64,000 bases of DNA from HGM04593 sp045634085 (GTDB lineage Bacteria > Bacteroidota > Bacteroidia > Bacteroidales > Bacteroidaceae): assembly GCA_045634085.1 (NCBI GenBank), contig JAZQZM010000086.1, positions 1-64,000 on the forward strand, in the 5' to 3' direction. How positions within the stretch are numbered: position 1 is the stretch's first letter; every line of letters starts with the position of its first letter. Position numbers and translations under genes: made by a program. The notes under the pieces are model-generated. The model searched no databases. It had not been told where the DNA came from and saw only the letters and a program-made list of their open reading frames with translations. Shown here one piece after another: positions 26,205 through 34,264 of the stretch.

Positions 26205-28670
26205 ATGAACATTTCTTATAATTGGCTTAAAGAGTATGTCGATTTTGACATGACTCCCGAAGAAGTTTCAGCAGCCCTTACTTCAATTGGTCTTGAGACT
26301 GATGGAGTAGAGGAGGTGCAGACAATCAAGGGTGGCCTTGAGGGGCTGGTCATTGGTGAGGTTCTCACTTGTGTAGACCATCCCGACAGCGACCACCTGC
26401 ATATAACAACAGTGAATTTGGGTGACGGTAACCCAGTGCAGATTGTTTGCGGTGCTCCCAACGTAGCTGCCGGCCAGAAGGTGGTTGTTGCAACCATCGG
26501 TACTAAGCTCTACAGTGGTGACGAGTGCTTTACAATAAAGAAAGGCAAGATACGTGGCGCCGAGTCTCATGGCATGATTTGTGCCGAGGACGAAATTGGT
26601 ATCGGCAATAGTCATGACGGAATCATTGTTCTGCCTGCCGATGCTGTTCCCGGTACACCGGTCAAGGAGTACTACAACATCAAGAGTGAGTATCTCATAG
26701 GTGTTGATATCACCCCTAACCGCGCCGATGCCTGCTCACATTACGGTGTTGCACGCGACCTTTATGCTTTTGCAATGCAGAATAAAGGCGGCAGTGCTCT
26801 GCATCGTCCTTCATGCGATGGTTTCAAAGTCGACGACAATTCACTCAATATCGATATCGAGGTACAGAACAGCGAAGCATGCATGCGCTATGCCGGTGTT
26901 ACTGTAAAGGGTGTTACTGTAAAGGAGAGTCCCGAGTGGCTCAAGAACAAACTGCAGATAATCGGCATCCGTCCAATCAACAATATCGTCGATGTTACAA
27001 ACTATATACTCCACGCCTATGGTCAGCCTATGCATTGTTTTGATGCTGACAAGATCAAGGGTGGCAAGGTTGTTGTGCGTACATTCCCCGAGGGTACTCC
27101 TTTCGTTACTCTTGACGGCGTTGAACGCAAACTGTCGGAACGCGACCTCATGATATGCAATGCCGAGGAGCCAATGTGTATTGCCGGTGTGTTCGGTGGT
27201 CTTGAGTCAGGTACAACCGAGGAGACAAAGAACGTCTTCCTTGAGAGTGCATACTTCCACCCGACATGGGTGCGCAAGACATCGCGCCGTCACGCACTGC
27301 AGACCGACTCTTCGTTCCGCTTTGAACGTGGCACTGACCCCAACAATGTAATCTATGCATTGAAGCAGGCCGCTATGCTCATCAAGGAGCTTGCCGGCGG
27401 TACAATTTCAATGGATATAAAGGATGTCTATCCTGCTCCCGCAGAGGATTTCAAGGTTGAACTCGAATACAGTTATGTAAACAGCCTCATTGGTGTGGAA
27501 CTTGCTTCTGAGACAGTAAAGAGCATTGTTACATCACTTGAGATGAAGATTGCTGCCGAGACCGAGAATGGACTCTCGCTGCTTGTTCCTCCTTATCGTG
27601 TGGATGTACAGCGCCCATGCGACGTTGTTGAGGATATCCTGCGCATCTATGGCTACAACAACATCAACTTCGATACAACACTTCACTCTTCAATCATAAC
27701 CAAGGGTGCCGAGGACAAGTCACACAAGTTGCAGAACCTGGTTTCGGAGCAGCTTGTCGGTTGTGGCTTCAATGAGATACTCAACAACTCACTCACCGCA
27801 GCCGGTTATTATGATGGTCTTGAGAGCTTCAAGAGTGAGAATCTTGTGCGTTTGATGAACCCACTCAGCAACGACCTGAATGTAATGCGTCAGACAATGC
27901 TGTTCGGCGGTCTTGAGAGCATACAGCGCAACGTGAGCCGCAAGTTTACCGACCTCAGTTTCTTTGAGTTCGGTAACTGTTACCGCTTCGATGCCGACAA
28001 GCGTGTCGAGGAGAAGATTCTGAGTCCATACAGCGAGAGCTATCACCTTGCTTTGTGGATGACCGGCAACAATGTCGCGTCTTCATGGATTGGAGCTGGC
28101 CGCCCATTGTCGGTATATGACCTCAAGGCTGTTGTCGAGCACATCTTCGACCGCCTCGGTTTCAAACCCGGTATGCGTCTTGTGACAACATTCAGCGACG
28201 ATGTGTTCTCTGCTGCAATCCAGGTACAGGTCCAGAACAACAAGAAGGTTGTAGCACAGCTCGGTATCCTGCGCAAGAAGGTTACAAAGCGTTTCGATAT
28301 TGACGCTGAGGTACTCTATGCCGACATCAATTGGACCGAACTCATGAAGGCTGTTAAGAATGCCAAAATCGGCTATGGTGAGATAAGCAAGTATCCGGCA
28401 GTGAAGCGTGACCTTGCGTTGCTCATTGACAAGAATGTTACATTTGCTCAGATTGAGCAGGTTGCACGCGAAACCGAGAAGAAACTGTTGAAGGCTGTTA
28501 CCTTGTTCGATGTATACGAGGGTAAGAATCTCGAAGAGGGCAAGAAGAGTTATGCTGTAAGTTTCATTCTCCAGGATGACAACCAGACACTCAATGACAA
28601 GGTGATTGACAAGACAATGGCGCGTCTCATGGAGAACTTCCAGAAGCGCCTGGGTGCCGTACAGAGATAA
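26205..28670 (+). CDS. pheT: Phenylalanyl-tRNA synthetase beta subunit
   Basis: The beta subunit of the (alpha-beta)2 synthetase that charges tRNA-Phe. The domain order is visible in 821 aa: N-terminal MNISYNWLKEYVDFD, an EMAP/tRNA-binding domain at about 40-155 (VDHPDSDHLHITTVNLG), the B3/B4 editing domain (WLKNKLQIIGIRPINNIVDVTNYI), the B5 domain, the catalytic-like core (NPLSNDLNVMRQTML) and a C-terminal anticodon-binding ferredoxin-fold domain (KYPAVKRDLALLID). pheS is not in the window, which is common in Bacteroidota. Confidence 0.97.
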   Translation: MNISYNWLKEYVDFDMTPEEVSAALTSIGLETDGVEEVQTIKGGLEGLVIGEVLTCVDHPDSDHLHITTVNLGDGNPVQIVCGAPNVAAGQKVVVATIGTKLYSGDECFTIKKGKIRGAESHGMICAEDEIGIGNSHDGIIVLPADAVPGTPVKEYYNIKSEYLIGVDITPNRADACSHYGVARDLYAFAMQNKGGSALHRPSCDGFKVDDNSLNIDIEVQNSEACMRYAGVTVKGVTVKESPEWLKNKLQIIGIRPINNIVDVTNYILHAYGQPMHCFDADKIKGGKVVVRTFPEGTPFVTLDGVERKLSERDLMICNAEEPMCIAGVFGGLESGTTEETKNVFLESAYFHPTWVRKTSRRHALQTDSSFRFERGTDPNNVIYALKQAAMLIKELAGGTISMDIKDVYPAPAEDFKVELEYSYVNSLIGVELASETVKSIVTSLEMKIAAETENGLSLLVPPYRVDVQRPCDVVEDILRIYGYNNINFDTTLHSSIITKGAEDKSHKLQNLVSEQLVGCGFNEILNNSLTAAGYYDGLESFKSENLVRLMNPLSNDLNVMRQTMLFGGLESIQRNVSRKFTDLSFFEFGNCYRFDADKRVEEKILSPYSESYHLALWMTGNNVASSWIGAGRPLSVYDLKAVVEHIFDRLGFKPGMRLVTTFSDDVFSAAIQVQVQNNKKVVAQLGILRKKVTKRFDIDAEVLYADINWTELMKAVKNAKIGYGEISKYPAVKRDLALLIDKNVTFAQIEQVARETEKKLLKAVTLFDVYEGKNLEEGKKSYAVSFILQDDNQTLNDKVIDKTMARLMENFQKRLGAVQR

Positions 28671-28780
28671 AGGAAAAGTGAAAAGGTGAAAACTGAAAAT
28701 GCTTTCCTGTTTTATACCGTTGAAGTGTCCTGAGAATAGGTAAGACTGATAAATAAACAATAAATTAAAATATAATTACT

Positions 28781-29506
28781 ATGGGTAGAGCTTTTGAATA
28801 CCGTAAAGCTGCGAAACTGAAAAGATGGGGTAACATGGCACGCGTGTTTACCCGTGTAGGAAAACAGATTGCTATTGCCGTTAAGGCTGGTGGTCCCGAT
28901 CCTGATACCAACTCACACCTTAGAGCTATCATCGCCAATGCAAAGCGTGAGAACATGCCAAAGGACAACATCGAGCGTGCTATCAAGAACGCGATGGGTA
29001 AGGATCAGAAGGATTACAAGGAGGTAACATACGAGGGATACGGTCCATTCGGTATTGCCGTGTTCGTTGATGCTGCTACAGATAACACAACACGTACTGT
29101 TGCCAACGTACGTGCCGTGTTTAACAAGTTCGGCGGTACACTCGGAACACAGGGTAGCCTTGACTTCATGTTCACACACAAGAGTGTGTTCACATTCACC
29201 AAGAAGGAGGATCTTGACATGGATGAACTGATTCTCGACCTTATTGACTACGGTGTAGAGGATGAGTACGATGAGGAGGAGAACGAAATCACAATCTACG
29301 GTGATCCTAAGTCGTTCGGTGCAATCCAGAAGACACTCGAGGAGAAGGGTTTTGAGATTACAGGTAGTGAGTTTACACGCATTCCTAACGATCTGAAGGA
29401 CGTTACTGAGGAGCAGCGTGCTACAATCGACAAGATTGTTGAACGCCTCGAGGAGGACGACGACGTTCAGAACGTTTATACAAACATGAAGCCAGTTGAA
29501 GAGTGA
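28781..29506 (+). CDS. YebC/PmpR-family protein
   Basis: The 241-aa protein matches the family from end to end: GRAFEYRKAAKLKRWGNMARVFTRVGKQI at the N-terminus, NAKRENMPKDNIERAIK near residue 60, YEGYGPFGIAVFVDA near residue 85, and a TRIPNDLKDVTEEQ segment late on. Family members were described as DNA-binding regulators, and more recent work ties some to relief of ribosome stalling at proline stretches. Which applies here cannot be told. It follows pheT by 110 bases and ends at a terminator. Confidence 0.94.
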   Translation: MGRAFEYRKAAKLKRWGNMARVFTRVGKQIAIAVKAGGPDPDTNSHLRAIIANAKRENMPKDNIERAIKNAMGKDQKDYKEVTYEGYGPFGIAVFVDAATDNTTRTVANVRAVFNKFGGTLGTQGSLDFMFTHKSVFTFTKKEDLDMDELILDLIDYGVEDEYDEEENEITIYGDPKSFGAIQKTLEEKGFEITGSEFTRIPNDLKDVTEEQRATIDKIVERLEEDDDVQNVYTNMKPVEE

Positions 29507-29524
29507 TTTGCTCCGTAAATTAAT

Positions 29525-29556
29525 AAAAGGTCGCGTGCGTGCACGTGACCTTTTTA
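29525..29556. terminator. Bidirectional terminator after the YebC-family gene
   Basis: AAAAGGTCGCGTGC pairs with GCACGTGACCTTTT (one G-T pair) with a very short loop. On the minus strand it lies directly behind the TAA that ends the extended DUF4251 frame. Confidence 0.85.
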
Positions 29557-29560
29557 TTTG

Positions 29561-29812
29561 TTATCTTGTAAAACCTGGCGGTCTTTTTGTTCCGCCCTGT
29601 CCGCCGAACCCAGGTGGACGGGTTGAACCTCCTTGTCCACCAAAACCCGGAGGTCTTGTGCTGCCGCCTGTTCCCGGTCTACCGAATGACGGGGGTCTTG
29701 ACGGCATCGGGGGTATTGGAGGAGGTGCCGGCCTGTATGCCGGTGGCGTGAACGGTCGGCGGTATACGGCAGGGTAGTACCAATACCATGCAGGTGTGGT
29801 GTCGCCTGTCAG
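29561..29812 (-). other. In-frame Pro/Gly-rich extension beyond the DUF4251 stop codon
   Basis: On the minus strand, directly after the TGA at 29815-29813, the same frame stays open for 83 codons to a TAA at 29563-29561. The translated tail starts LTGDTTPAWYWYYPAVYRR and continues Pro-rich. It contains a near-repeat of about 11 residues of the form TRPPGFGGQGG, seen three times. It ends 5 bases before a hairpin terminator, which suggests that the gene once ended here, or still does by read-through. Confidence 0.6.
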
Positions 29813-30424
29813 TCAGTAGTACCCCGAACTACCTTCGATTATGCCGGCTGTGTCGTAGGGGTAGATGTATCCACTCATTGTCATCTGTCGGCTGCTGAAG
29901 TTGGGACTGACGGTAGCAGTTGCCTGGTTTGTGTAAGCTGTAATCACGACGCTTACAGTTGCCGAAATGTCGGCACCCTGTATGTTGTAACTGAGGTAAA
30001 CATTGCCCTCTTTGTCGGTTCTCATATCCTCTCCACTTACCCTGCCCTCAAGGGTAATGCCTCCAAGTCCGTTCGGCGAATTGATGTTGCTGTTGTTGAA
30101 TGCAGTCTGTACAGTCCCTTGTCCCTCGTCTACAGAAACGAAATTCGTACTCTCTGTGACAAAACGTGTCACTCCGTTGTCAAACGTCACGTTCGAGGCC
30201 TCCAATGCCCACGAACCGTTCTTAACGGCGTTGATGGCCTGCATGAATGCTATGGAGTCGTTGTGCATCTCCTCGCGTTCCTCTTGCGCCCTTTTCTTCA
30301 GTCTTGCGGCGCGCCATGCCGCCTCTTTCTCCTTGCGGGTCATCTTCTTCTCCTGTGCAATGAGTGATGATTGCGCTGCAAAGAGCAGGGCCAGCAGAAT
30401 TAAGGTAATTCTTTTACTCTTCAT
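29813..30424 (-). CDS. DUF4251-family exported protein
   Basis: The ATG at 30424 gives MKSKRITLILLALLFAAQSS, a signal peptide ending near AQ. A charged helix KMTRKEKEAAWRAARLKKRAQ follows, then a beta-rich domain with WALEASNVTFDNG and FVSVDEGQGTVQTAF. I recognise this as the DUF4251 family, common in Bacteroidales and of unknown function. The 203-aa frame ends GIIEGSSGYY and TGA. The reading frame then stays open for 83 more codons of Pro/Gly-rich sequence up to a terminator, so the annotated end may be a nonsense mutation or a leaky stop (TGA followed by C). Confidence 0.82.
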   Translation of the reverse strand: MKSKRITLILLALLFAAQSSLIAQEKKMTRKEKEAAWRAARLKKRAQEEREEMHNDSIAFMQAINAVKNGSWALEASNVTFDNGVTRFVTESTNFVSVDEGQGTVQTAFNNSNINSPNGLGGITLEGRVSGEDMRTDKEGNVYLSYNIQGADISATVSVVITAYTNQATATVSPNFSSRQMTMSGYIYPYDTAGIIEGSSGYY

Positions 30425-30571
30425 GGTTGTAGAATTTATGGTTTGTCTGTTAAACAAATATGCCCTCTCTGCGGCTTTTGGCACCGTGTCAAATAGATAT
30501 AATTTTAACCTCTTTTATATTGCTCGGGCTGTTTTCTGAAAATAAAATGTTTTTCTTTGCTTTTTTGCTTG

Positions 30572-30601
30572 TTTGGTTTGTTTAAAAATGCTTATCTTTA
30601 C
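30572..30601 (+). promoter_or_regulatory. Promoter of the GH43-like lipoprotein
   Basis: TTTG at 30572-30575 and TATCTTTAC at 30593-30601 are 17 bases apart. The position rules out the earlier in-frame start codons and favours the TTG at 30621. Confidence 0.6.
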
Positions 30602-30620
30602 GAATAAATATGTTTTTGAG

Positions 30621-31631
30621 TTGAAAAGTGGCTTTTTCCCATATATGCTGATGCTGTTGTTTGTCTTGTCCTGCGGTAAGCAAAGCAACAATGTGGAATC
30701 TGTTCCATGTGATTCGGAATGGGTTCTTGCTACCCCGGACGGCTCTCCAGCACGTGAGGTTGCCGTTGATACAATGGAACTTGCCAATCCGTTCGTCATG
30801 TATGAACGCAAGGCGAACATGTATTACATGGTGGGTGACGGTGGCTGCATGTGGACAAGTGCAGACCTTAGGGTGTGGAACGGTCCATACAATGTACTCA
30901 AAATCGGCGATGAAGTGTGGTATGGCAGAGAATGTGCCATAAGCTCTCCCGAGATACACAATTACAACGGACGTTACTATTATATGGCTTCGTTCGACAG
31001 ACGCAATGCCGATGGTGGCATGCGCCGTTCATGCGAGGTGCTTGTATCGGACAACATTACAGGCCCTTATGTTCCTGTTGGCAAGGAGACGGCACTGTTG
31101 AGTGAAGAGGAAATTGCCGGGCACCCGACATTCTGTGTCGATGAGTTGAATGCGGGGTATATGATATACAGTGATTCCGATAAGGAGGGTGGTGAACTGA
31201 AAATCATGCGTTTTACCGACAGTCTCGAGAAGAGGATGGGTGAGTCGTATGCAATGTTCAGCGGTGCTGAGAATTCTTTGGAGATTGCCAAAGGCGGAAA
31301 GCCTGTAGAGGCTCCATTCCTGTTCTATACCGATACGGGTTCGGCTGGCTTGCTCTTTACGGCGTATGACGGTGATGAGAGTGTTGTCGCTGTGGCGTAT
31401 ACCACTTGTGGAATGGGACATTGGCTCAACGGCCCTTGGGTGGCCGAACCACAGCCCCTGATGCGTGGGAATGTGGGTGGCGCTTCGCTTTTCAATGATT
31501 ACGACGGCACTTTGGTGATGGTTTTGCACAAGGATACGGTAATTGCCGGCAACAACATCAAAGTTCCGAAGTTTGTGAAGATGGATTCTCAGTTTGATAA
31601 ACTTAAGAATAGAGGATACTATAATTTTTAA
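30621..31631 (+). CDS. GH43-like five-bladed beta-propeller lipoprotein
   Basis: A TTG start at 30621 gives MKSGFFPYMLMLLFVLSC, a complete lipoprotein signal with lipobox VLSC; ATG at 30645 would leave too short a signal. The mature protein has the GH43 blade pattern: ANPFVMYERKANMYYMVGD, SPEIHNYNGRYYYMASFD, GHPTFCVDELNAGYMIYSD and EAPFLFYTDTGSAGLLFTAYD. GH43 enzymes usually act on arabinan, xylan or galactan side chains. The catalytic base normally sits in an (A)DP motif at the first blade; here it reads ANP, so catalysis may be lost or altered. It is followed 12 bases later by nagB. Confidence 0.75.
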   Translation: MKSGFFPYMLMLLFVLSCGKQSNNVESVPCDSEWVLATPDGSPAREVAVDTMELANPFVMYERKANMYYMVGDGGCMWTSADLRVWNGPYNVLKIGDEVWYGRECAISSPEIHNYNGRYYYMASFDRRNADGGMRRSCEVLVSDNITGPYVPVGKETALLSEEEIAGHPTFCVDELNAGYMIYSDSDKEGGELKIMRFTDSLEKRMGESYAMFSGAENSLEIAKGGKPVEAPFLFYTDTGSAGLLFTAYDGDESVVAVAYTTCGMGHWLNGPWVAEPQPLMRGNVGGASLFNDYDGTLVMVLHKDTVIAGNNIKVPKFVKMDSQFDKLKNRGYYNF

Positions 31632-31643
31632 ATACTAACAATT

Positions 31644-32447
31644 ATGCGTTTAATTATTCAGCCAAACTACCAGCAGCTTTCTTGCTGGGCTGCATCTTAT
31701 GTAGCAAAGAAAATTAATGATTTCAACCCTACAGCTGAGAAACCTTTCGTTCTCGGTCTGCCTACAGGTGGTACTCCTCTTGGTACATACAAGGAGCTCA
31801 TCAACCTCTACAACAAGGGTGTTGTCAGCTTCCAGAACGTAGTTACTTTCAACATGGACGAGTATGTAGGTCTTCCCGAGGAGCACCCCGAGAGCTACCA
31901 CTCATTCATGTGGAACAACTTCTTCAGCCACGTTGACGTAAAGAAGGAGAACGTGAACATCCTCAACGGTAACGCCGAGGACCTTGTTGCCGAGTGTGCT
32001 CGCTACGAGGAGAAGATTAAGTCTTATGGTGGTATTGACCTCTTTCTTGGCGGTATCGGTCCCGACGGTCACATTGCGTTCAACGAGCCAGGTTCATCAC
32101 TCGCTTCACGCACACGTATCAAGACTTTGACAACAGATACAATCATCGCTAACTCTCGTTTCTTCGACAACGACATCAACAAGGTGCCAAAGACAGCGGT
32201 TACTGTAGGTGTTGGGACTGTTATGGATGCAAAGGAGGTTCTTATCCTTGTTAACGGCCACAACAAGGCTCAGGCTCTCTATCACGCAGTTGAGGGTAGC
32301 ATTACTCAGATGTGGACTATCAGCGTTCTTCAGATGCACCAGAGCGGTATCATCGTTTGCGACGATGCAGCTACTGCAGAGTTGAAGGTAGGTACTGTAA
32401 ACTACTTCAAGGACATTGAGCGCGAGAACTTGGCTCCGGTATATTGA
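31644..32447 (+). CDS. nagB: Glucosamine-6-phosphate deaminase
   Basis: The enzyme converts glucosamine-6-phosphate to fructose-6-phosphate and ammonia, the last step of amino-sugar catabolism. Key motifs are LGLPTGGTPLGTYKEL, TFNMDEYVGL (catalytic Asp), GIGPDGHIAFNEPGSS, and VTVGVGTVMDAKEVLILVNG. The length of 267 aa is normal. It lies 12 bases behind the GH43-like gene and may be co-transcribed with it, suggesting a link to glycan breakdown. Confidence 0.96.
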   Translation: MRLIIQPNYQQLSCWAASYVAKKINDFNPTAEKPFVLGLPTGGTPLGTYKELINLYNKGVVSFQNVVTFNMDEYVGLPEEHPESYHSFMWNNFFSHVDVKKENVNILNGNAEDLVAECARYEEKIKSYGGIDLFLGGIGPDGHIAFNEPGSSLASRTRIKTLTTDTIIANSRFFDNDINKVPKTAVTVGVGTVMDAKEVLILVNGHNKAQALYHAVEGSITQMWTISVLQMHQSGIIVCDDAATAELKVGTVNYFKDIERENLAPVY

Positions 32448-32475
32448 TTACGGTCAAGTCCATGCATAATAAATA

Positions 32476-32596
32476 GAGGCCGACTAAAAAGGTTCTTTTG
32501 TTGTTGTGCTCGCCCTCAAAATGCTCATTTACGCTAAGTAAACTGCGCTTTTTCGGACTTCGTACGCCTAAAAACAACTCTTTTTATTCTACCTCG
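32476..32596. repeat. Possible interspersed intergenic repeat element
   Basis: A stretch running from GGCCGACTAAAAAGGTT through ATGCTCATTTACGCTAAG to AACAACTCTTTTTATTC has the composition and internal TTTAC/GTAAA inverted repeat of short repeated intergenic elements that I recall from Bacteroidota genomes. Only one copy is in this window, so repetition cannot be shown here. Confidence 0.4.
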
Positions 32597-32598
32597 TA

Positions 32599-32641
32599 AT
32601 TAGAAGTGGATAACCCAATTTTTGGGTTATCCACTTCTAAT
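32599..32641. terminator. Bidirectional terminator, nagB / glycosyltransferase
   Basis: Two 20-base arms, ATTAGAAGTGGATAACCCAA (32599-32618) and its complement (32622-32641), enclose a three-base loop. The genes on either side converge. Confidence 0.85.
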
Positions 32642-32649
32642 GTTCTTTC

Positions 32650-33498
32650 TCAAATCAGCCTTGCAATCAATTTAGTGCTAAACTCAATCCACTCATCCCT
32701 GAACGGATCAATCATTCCGGCGCTAGGGTGGCACTTCTTAATCTCATTCACGCATTGCGAATACGCAGCGGCAAACGGCAACCGCTTGAGGAACTCCTTG
32801 TCGTGCTTCTCAAAGAATGCGATTATGTCCTCGGCGCACAGGGCACGAAACAATGCATATTTGAATGGCGATGCACGGTGTGTGAGGCTTCCGCTGTTCA
32901 TGCGGTAAATGTAGCCGCAGTTTCCGGTATACACCACCTTATTGGCTAGGTAAAGCATTGGGATAATGACCGGCGTGTCCTCAATGAAGCGGCGCGTGCA
33001 ATAGGGTACCTGCGTGTGCAGCGAACGCCTTATGAGCTTGTTGTTCATGAAAACGACCTTCTCTCCCCAGAATTCCGTAATTTTCTCATCCCCCATGGTA
33101 CAGCACTCGCCGTATGACGATGCTTTCATTCTGCCGTCTTCGTGCATTACGGTAATGCCTCCGCTTACAATGTCGGCATCACTCTCTATGGCTTTGCTGT
33201 AAAGACATTCTATGAAATCATTGGAAAGCATGTCGTCACCGTCGAGCAACAGAATGTACTCTCCGTTTGCAGCCTCAATGCCTCGCCTGCGCGAAGCCCC
33301 GGCACCAATGTTTTCTTTGTTGCACAGCACGGTTACTCTCGCATCGGCAATACCGTGGAGGATTTCGCGTGTAGAGTCGGTAGAGCAGTCTTCGACAACT
33401 ATAATCTCAATATCCCTGTGAGTCTGTCTGCACACCGACGCTACACACTCCTTTATCCACTTTTCTACGTTGTATGCAGTTATTACAATACTAACCAT
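32650..33498 (-). CDS. Family 2 glycosyltransferase
   Basis: The 282-aa protein starts MVSIVITAYNVEKWIKECV, the classical GT2 nucleotide-binding strand. It continues VEDCSTDSTREIL, GAGASRRRGIEAANGEYI and LLDGDDML, the DXD-type metal site near residue 87. GT2 enzymes transfer a sugar from a nucleotide donor to a glycan; donor and acceptor are unknown here. I chose the ATG at 33498, which begins 4 bases after the stop of the small upstream gene, so the two are co-translated. It lies outside any visible polysaccharide cluster. Confidence 0.9.
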   Translation of the reverse strand: MVSIVITAYNVEKWIKECVASVCRQTHRDIEIIVVEDCSTDSTREILHGIADARVTVLCNKENIGAGASRRRGIEAANGEYILLLDGDDMLSNDFIECLYSKAIESDADIVSGGITVMHEDGRMKASSYGECCTMGDEKITEFWGEKVVFMNNKLIRRSLHTQVPYCTRRFIEDTPVIIPMLYLANKVVYTGNCGYIYRMNSGSLTHRASPFKYALFRALCAEDIIAFFEKHDKEFLKRLPFAAAYSQCVNEIKKCHPSAGMIDPFRDEWIEFSTKLIARLI

Positions 33499-33502
33499 CC
33501 TG

Positions 33503-33748
33503 TCATGCAGTCTTGAAGCCGAGTGCCTTAAGATAGGCCGTGAATTTTGCGCTGTCAATCATGAACCCGTCCGGTGTAATGCTCATGCCTGTCTCGGGCA
33601 ATGTAGTGTTGTCGCTTTTGGCCTTGCCTATGTTTATGTATACAGTGTTCCCGTTTGTGAGGCTCGTGCCGAACTGCAGCCCGGTGCCTATCTGCGGAAC
33701 AAGGTCGTAGACAGTGTCTCCAATCTTTATTCTGTTTATTGATGCCAT
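33503..33748 (-). CDS. Small protein of unknown function (81 aa), phage-structural-like
   Basis: I do not recognise a named family. The sequence MASINRIKIGDTVYDLVPQI, then a glycine-rich stretch and INIGKAKSDNTTLPETGMSI, resembles short beta-rich proteins seen beside tail-fibre or lysis genes of Bacteroides phages and their relatives. That resemblance is from memory and weak. It sits between an unknown 95-aa gene (5 bases upstream) and a glycosyltransferase gene (4 bases downstream), so all three form one tight operon. Confidence 0.6.
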   Translation of the reverse strand: MASINRIKIGDTVYDLVPQIGTGLQFGTSLTNGNTVYINIGKAKSDNTTLPETGMSITPDGFMIDSAKFTAYLKALGFKTA

Positions 33749-33753
33749 GATTA

Positions 33754-34041
33754 TTATTGTTCTTCTATTATTATTGTATTGTTCTCGATAGTTAGATTCT
33801 CACCCGTAAGTTCCATTGTGCTGCCATTGATGATTATGCTCTTTGCTGTGCTGCCATGCAGTACTGTCAATCCACCTTCTGATACAGCTTTTATTGTCAG
33901 TGCGGTGTTGCGGCACATTGCGGCAATCTGTGCTGCTATGTGCTCAATTTCTTCGTTGCCGAAATGGTCGATGATGCCGGTCAGGAATCTCATTGCCGGT
34001 GTTCCGCCCGAAGTGCTGAAGATAATCTTTTTCTTTTTCAT
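33754..34041 (-). CDS. Small protein of unknown function (95 aa)
   Basis: The start MKKKKIIFSTSGGTPAMRFL at 34041 was chosen because the in-frame ATG at 34056 overlaps the -7 promoter element. The middle is helical (GNEEIEHIAAQIAAMCRNTAL). The C-terminal half is a run of short strands with repeated hydrophobic-polar alternation (TVLHGSTAKSIIINGSTMEL, ENLTIENNTIIIEEQ), suggesting a small beta-helix or fibre-like tail. No family is recognised. It heads the operon with the 81-aa protein and the glycosyltransferase. Confidence 0.55.
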   Translation of the reverse strand: MKKKKIIFSTSGGTPAMRFLTGIIDHFGNEEIEHIAAQIAAMCRNTALTIKAVSEGGLTVLHGSTAKSIIINGSTMELTGENLTIENNTIIIEEQ

Positions 34042-34052
34042 CTTTTTTTCTC

Positions 34053-34061
34053 GCAAAGATA
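34053..34061 (-). promoter_or_regulatory. -7 promoter element for the small-protein/GT2 operon
   Basis: On the minus strand this reads TATCTTTGC, only 11 bases before the chosen start at 34041, so the leader would be very short. Confidence 0.55.
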
Positions 34062-34186
34062 TGGATGCTCACTGCGTGGCAGGTTGCTGTAATGACACAA
34101 AAGGTATGACAGTTGCATAAGAACAAAAAAATAATGACAAGTCGGTCAGGATTTGTGCTAGGATAGGATAATTTAACAATATTGAC

Positions 34187-34252
34187 TATATTTGTAACAA
34201 CACAGTATGTGTGTCATCGGTAAGGCACGGAATTCTAACTCCTTACCCGTGA
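34187..34252 (+). promoter_or_regulatory. TIR/TPR operon promoter element and leader hairpin
   Basis: TATATTTG at 34187-34194 is a good -7 element with no clear -33. The leader before the ATG contains GGTAAGG at 34219-34225 and CCTTACC at 34241-34247 around a 15-base loop. It could affect mRNA stability or translation. Confidence 0.45.
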
Positions 34253-34264
34253 TGGATAAGTAAC

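Noticed and set aside
29496..29777. Plus-strand Pro/Gly-rich frame beginning inside the YebC-family gene
   Set aside because: It runs through the terminator at 29525-29556 and is the antisense reading of the DUF4251 tail, which better fits the minus strand.
33503..34041. Prophage remnant
   Set aside because: Only weak resemblance of one small protein. No integrase, terminase, capsid or attachment-site repeats are nearby.
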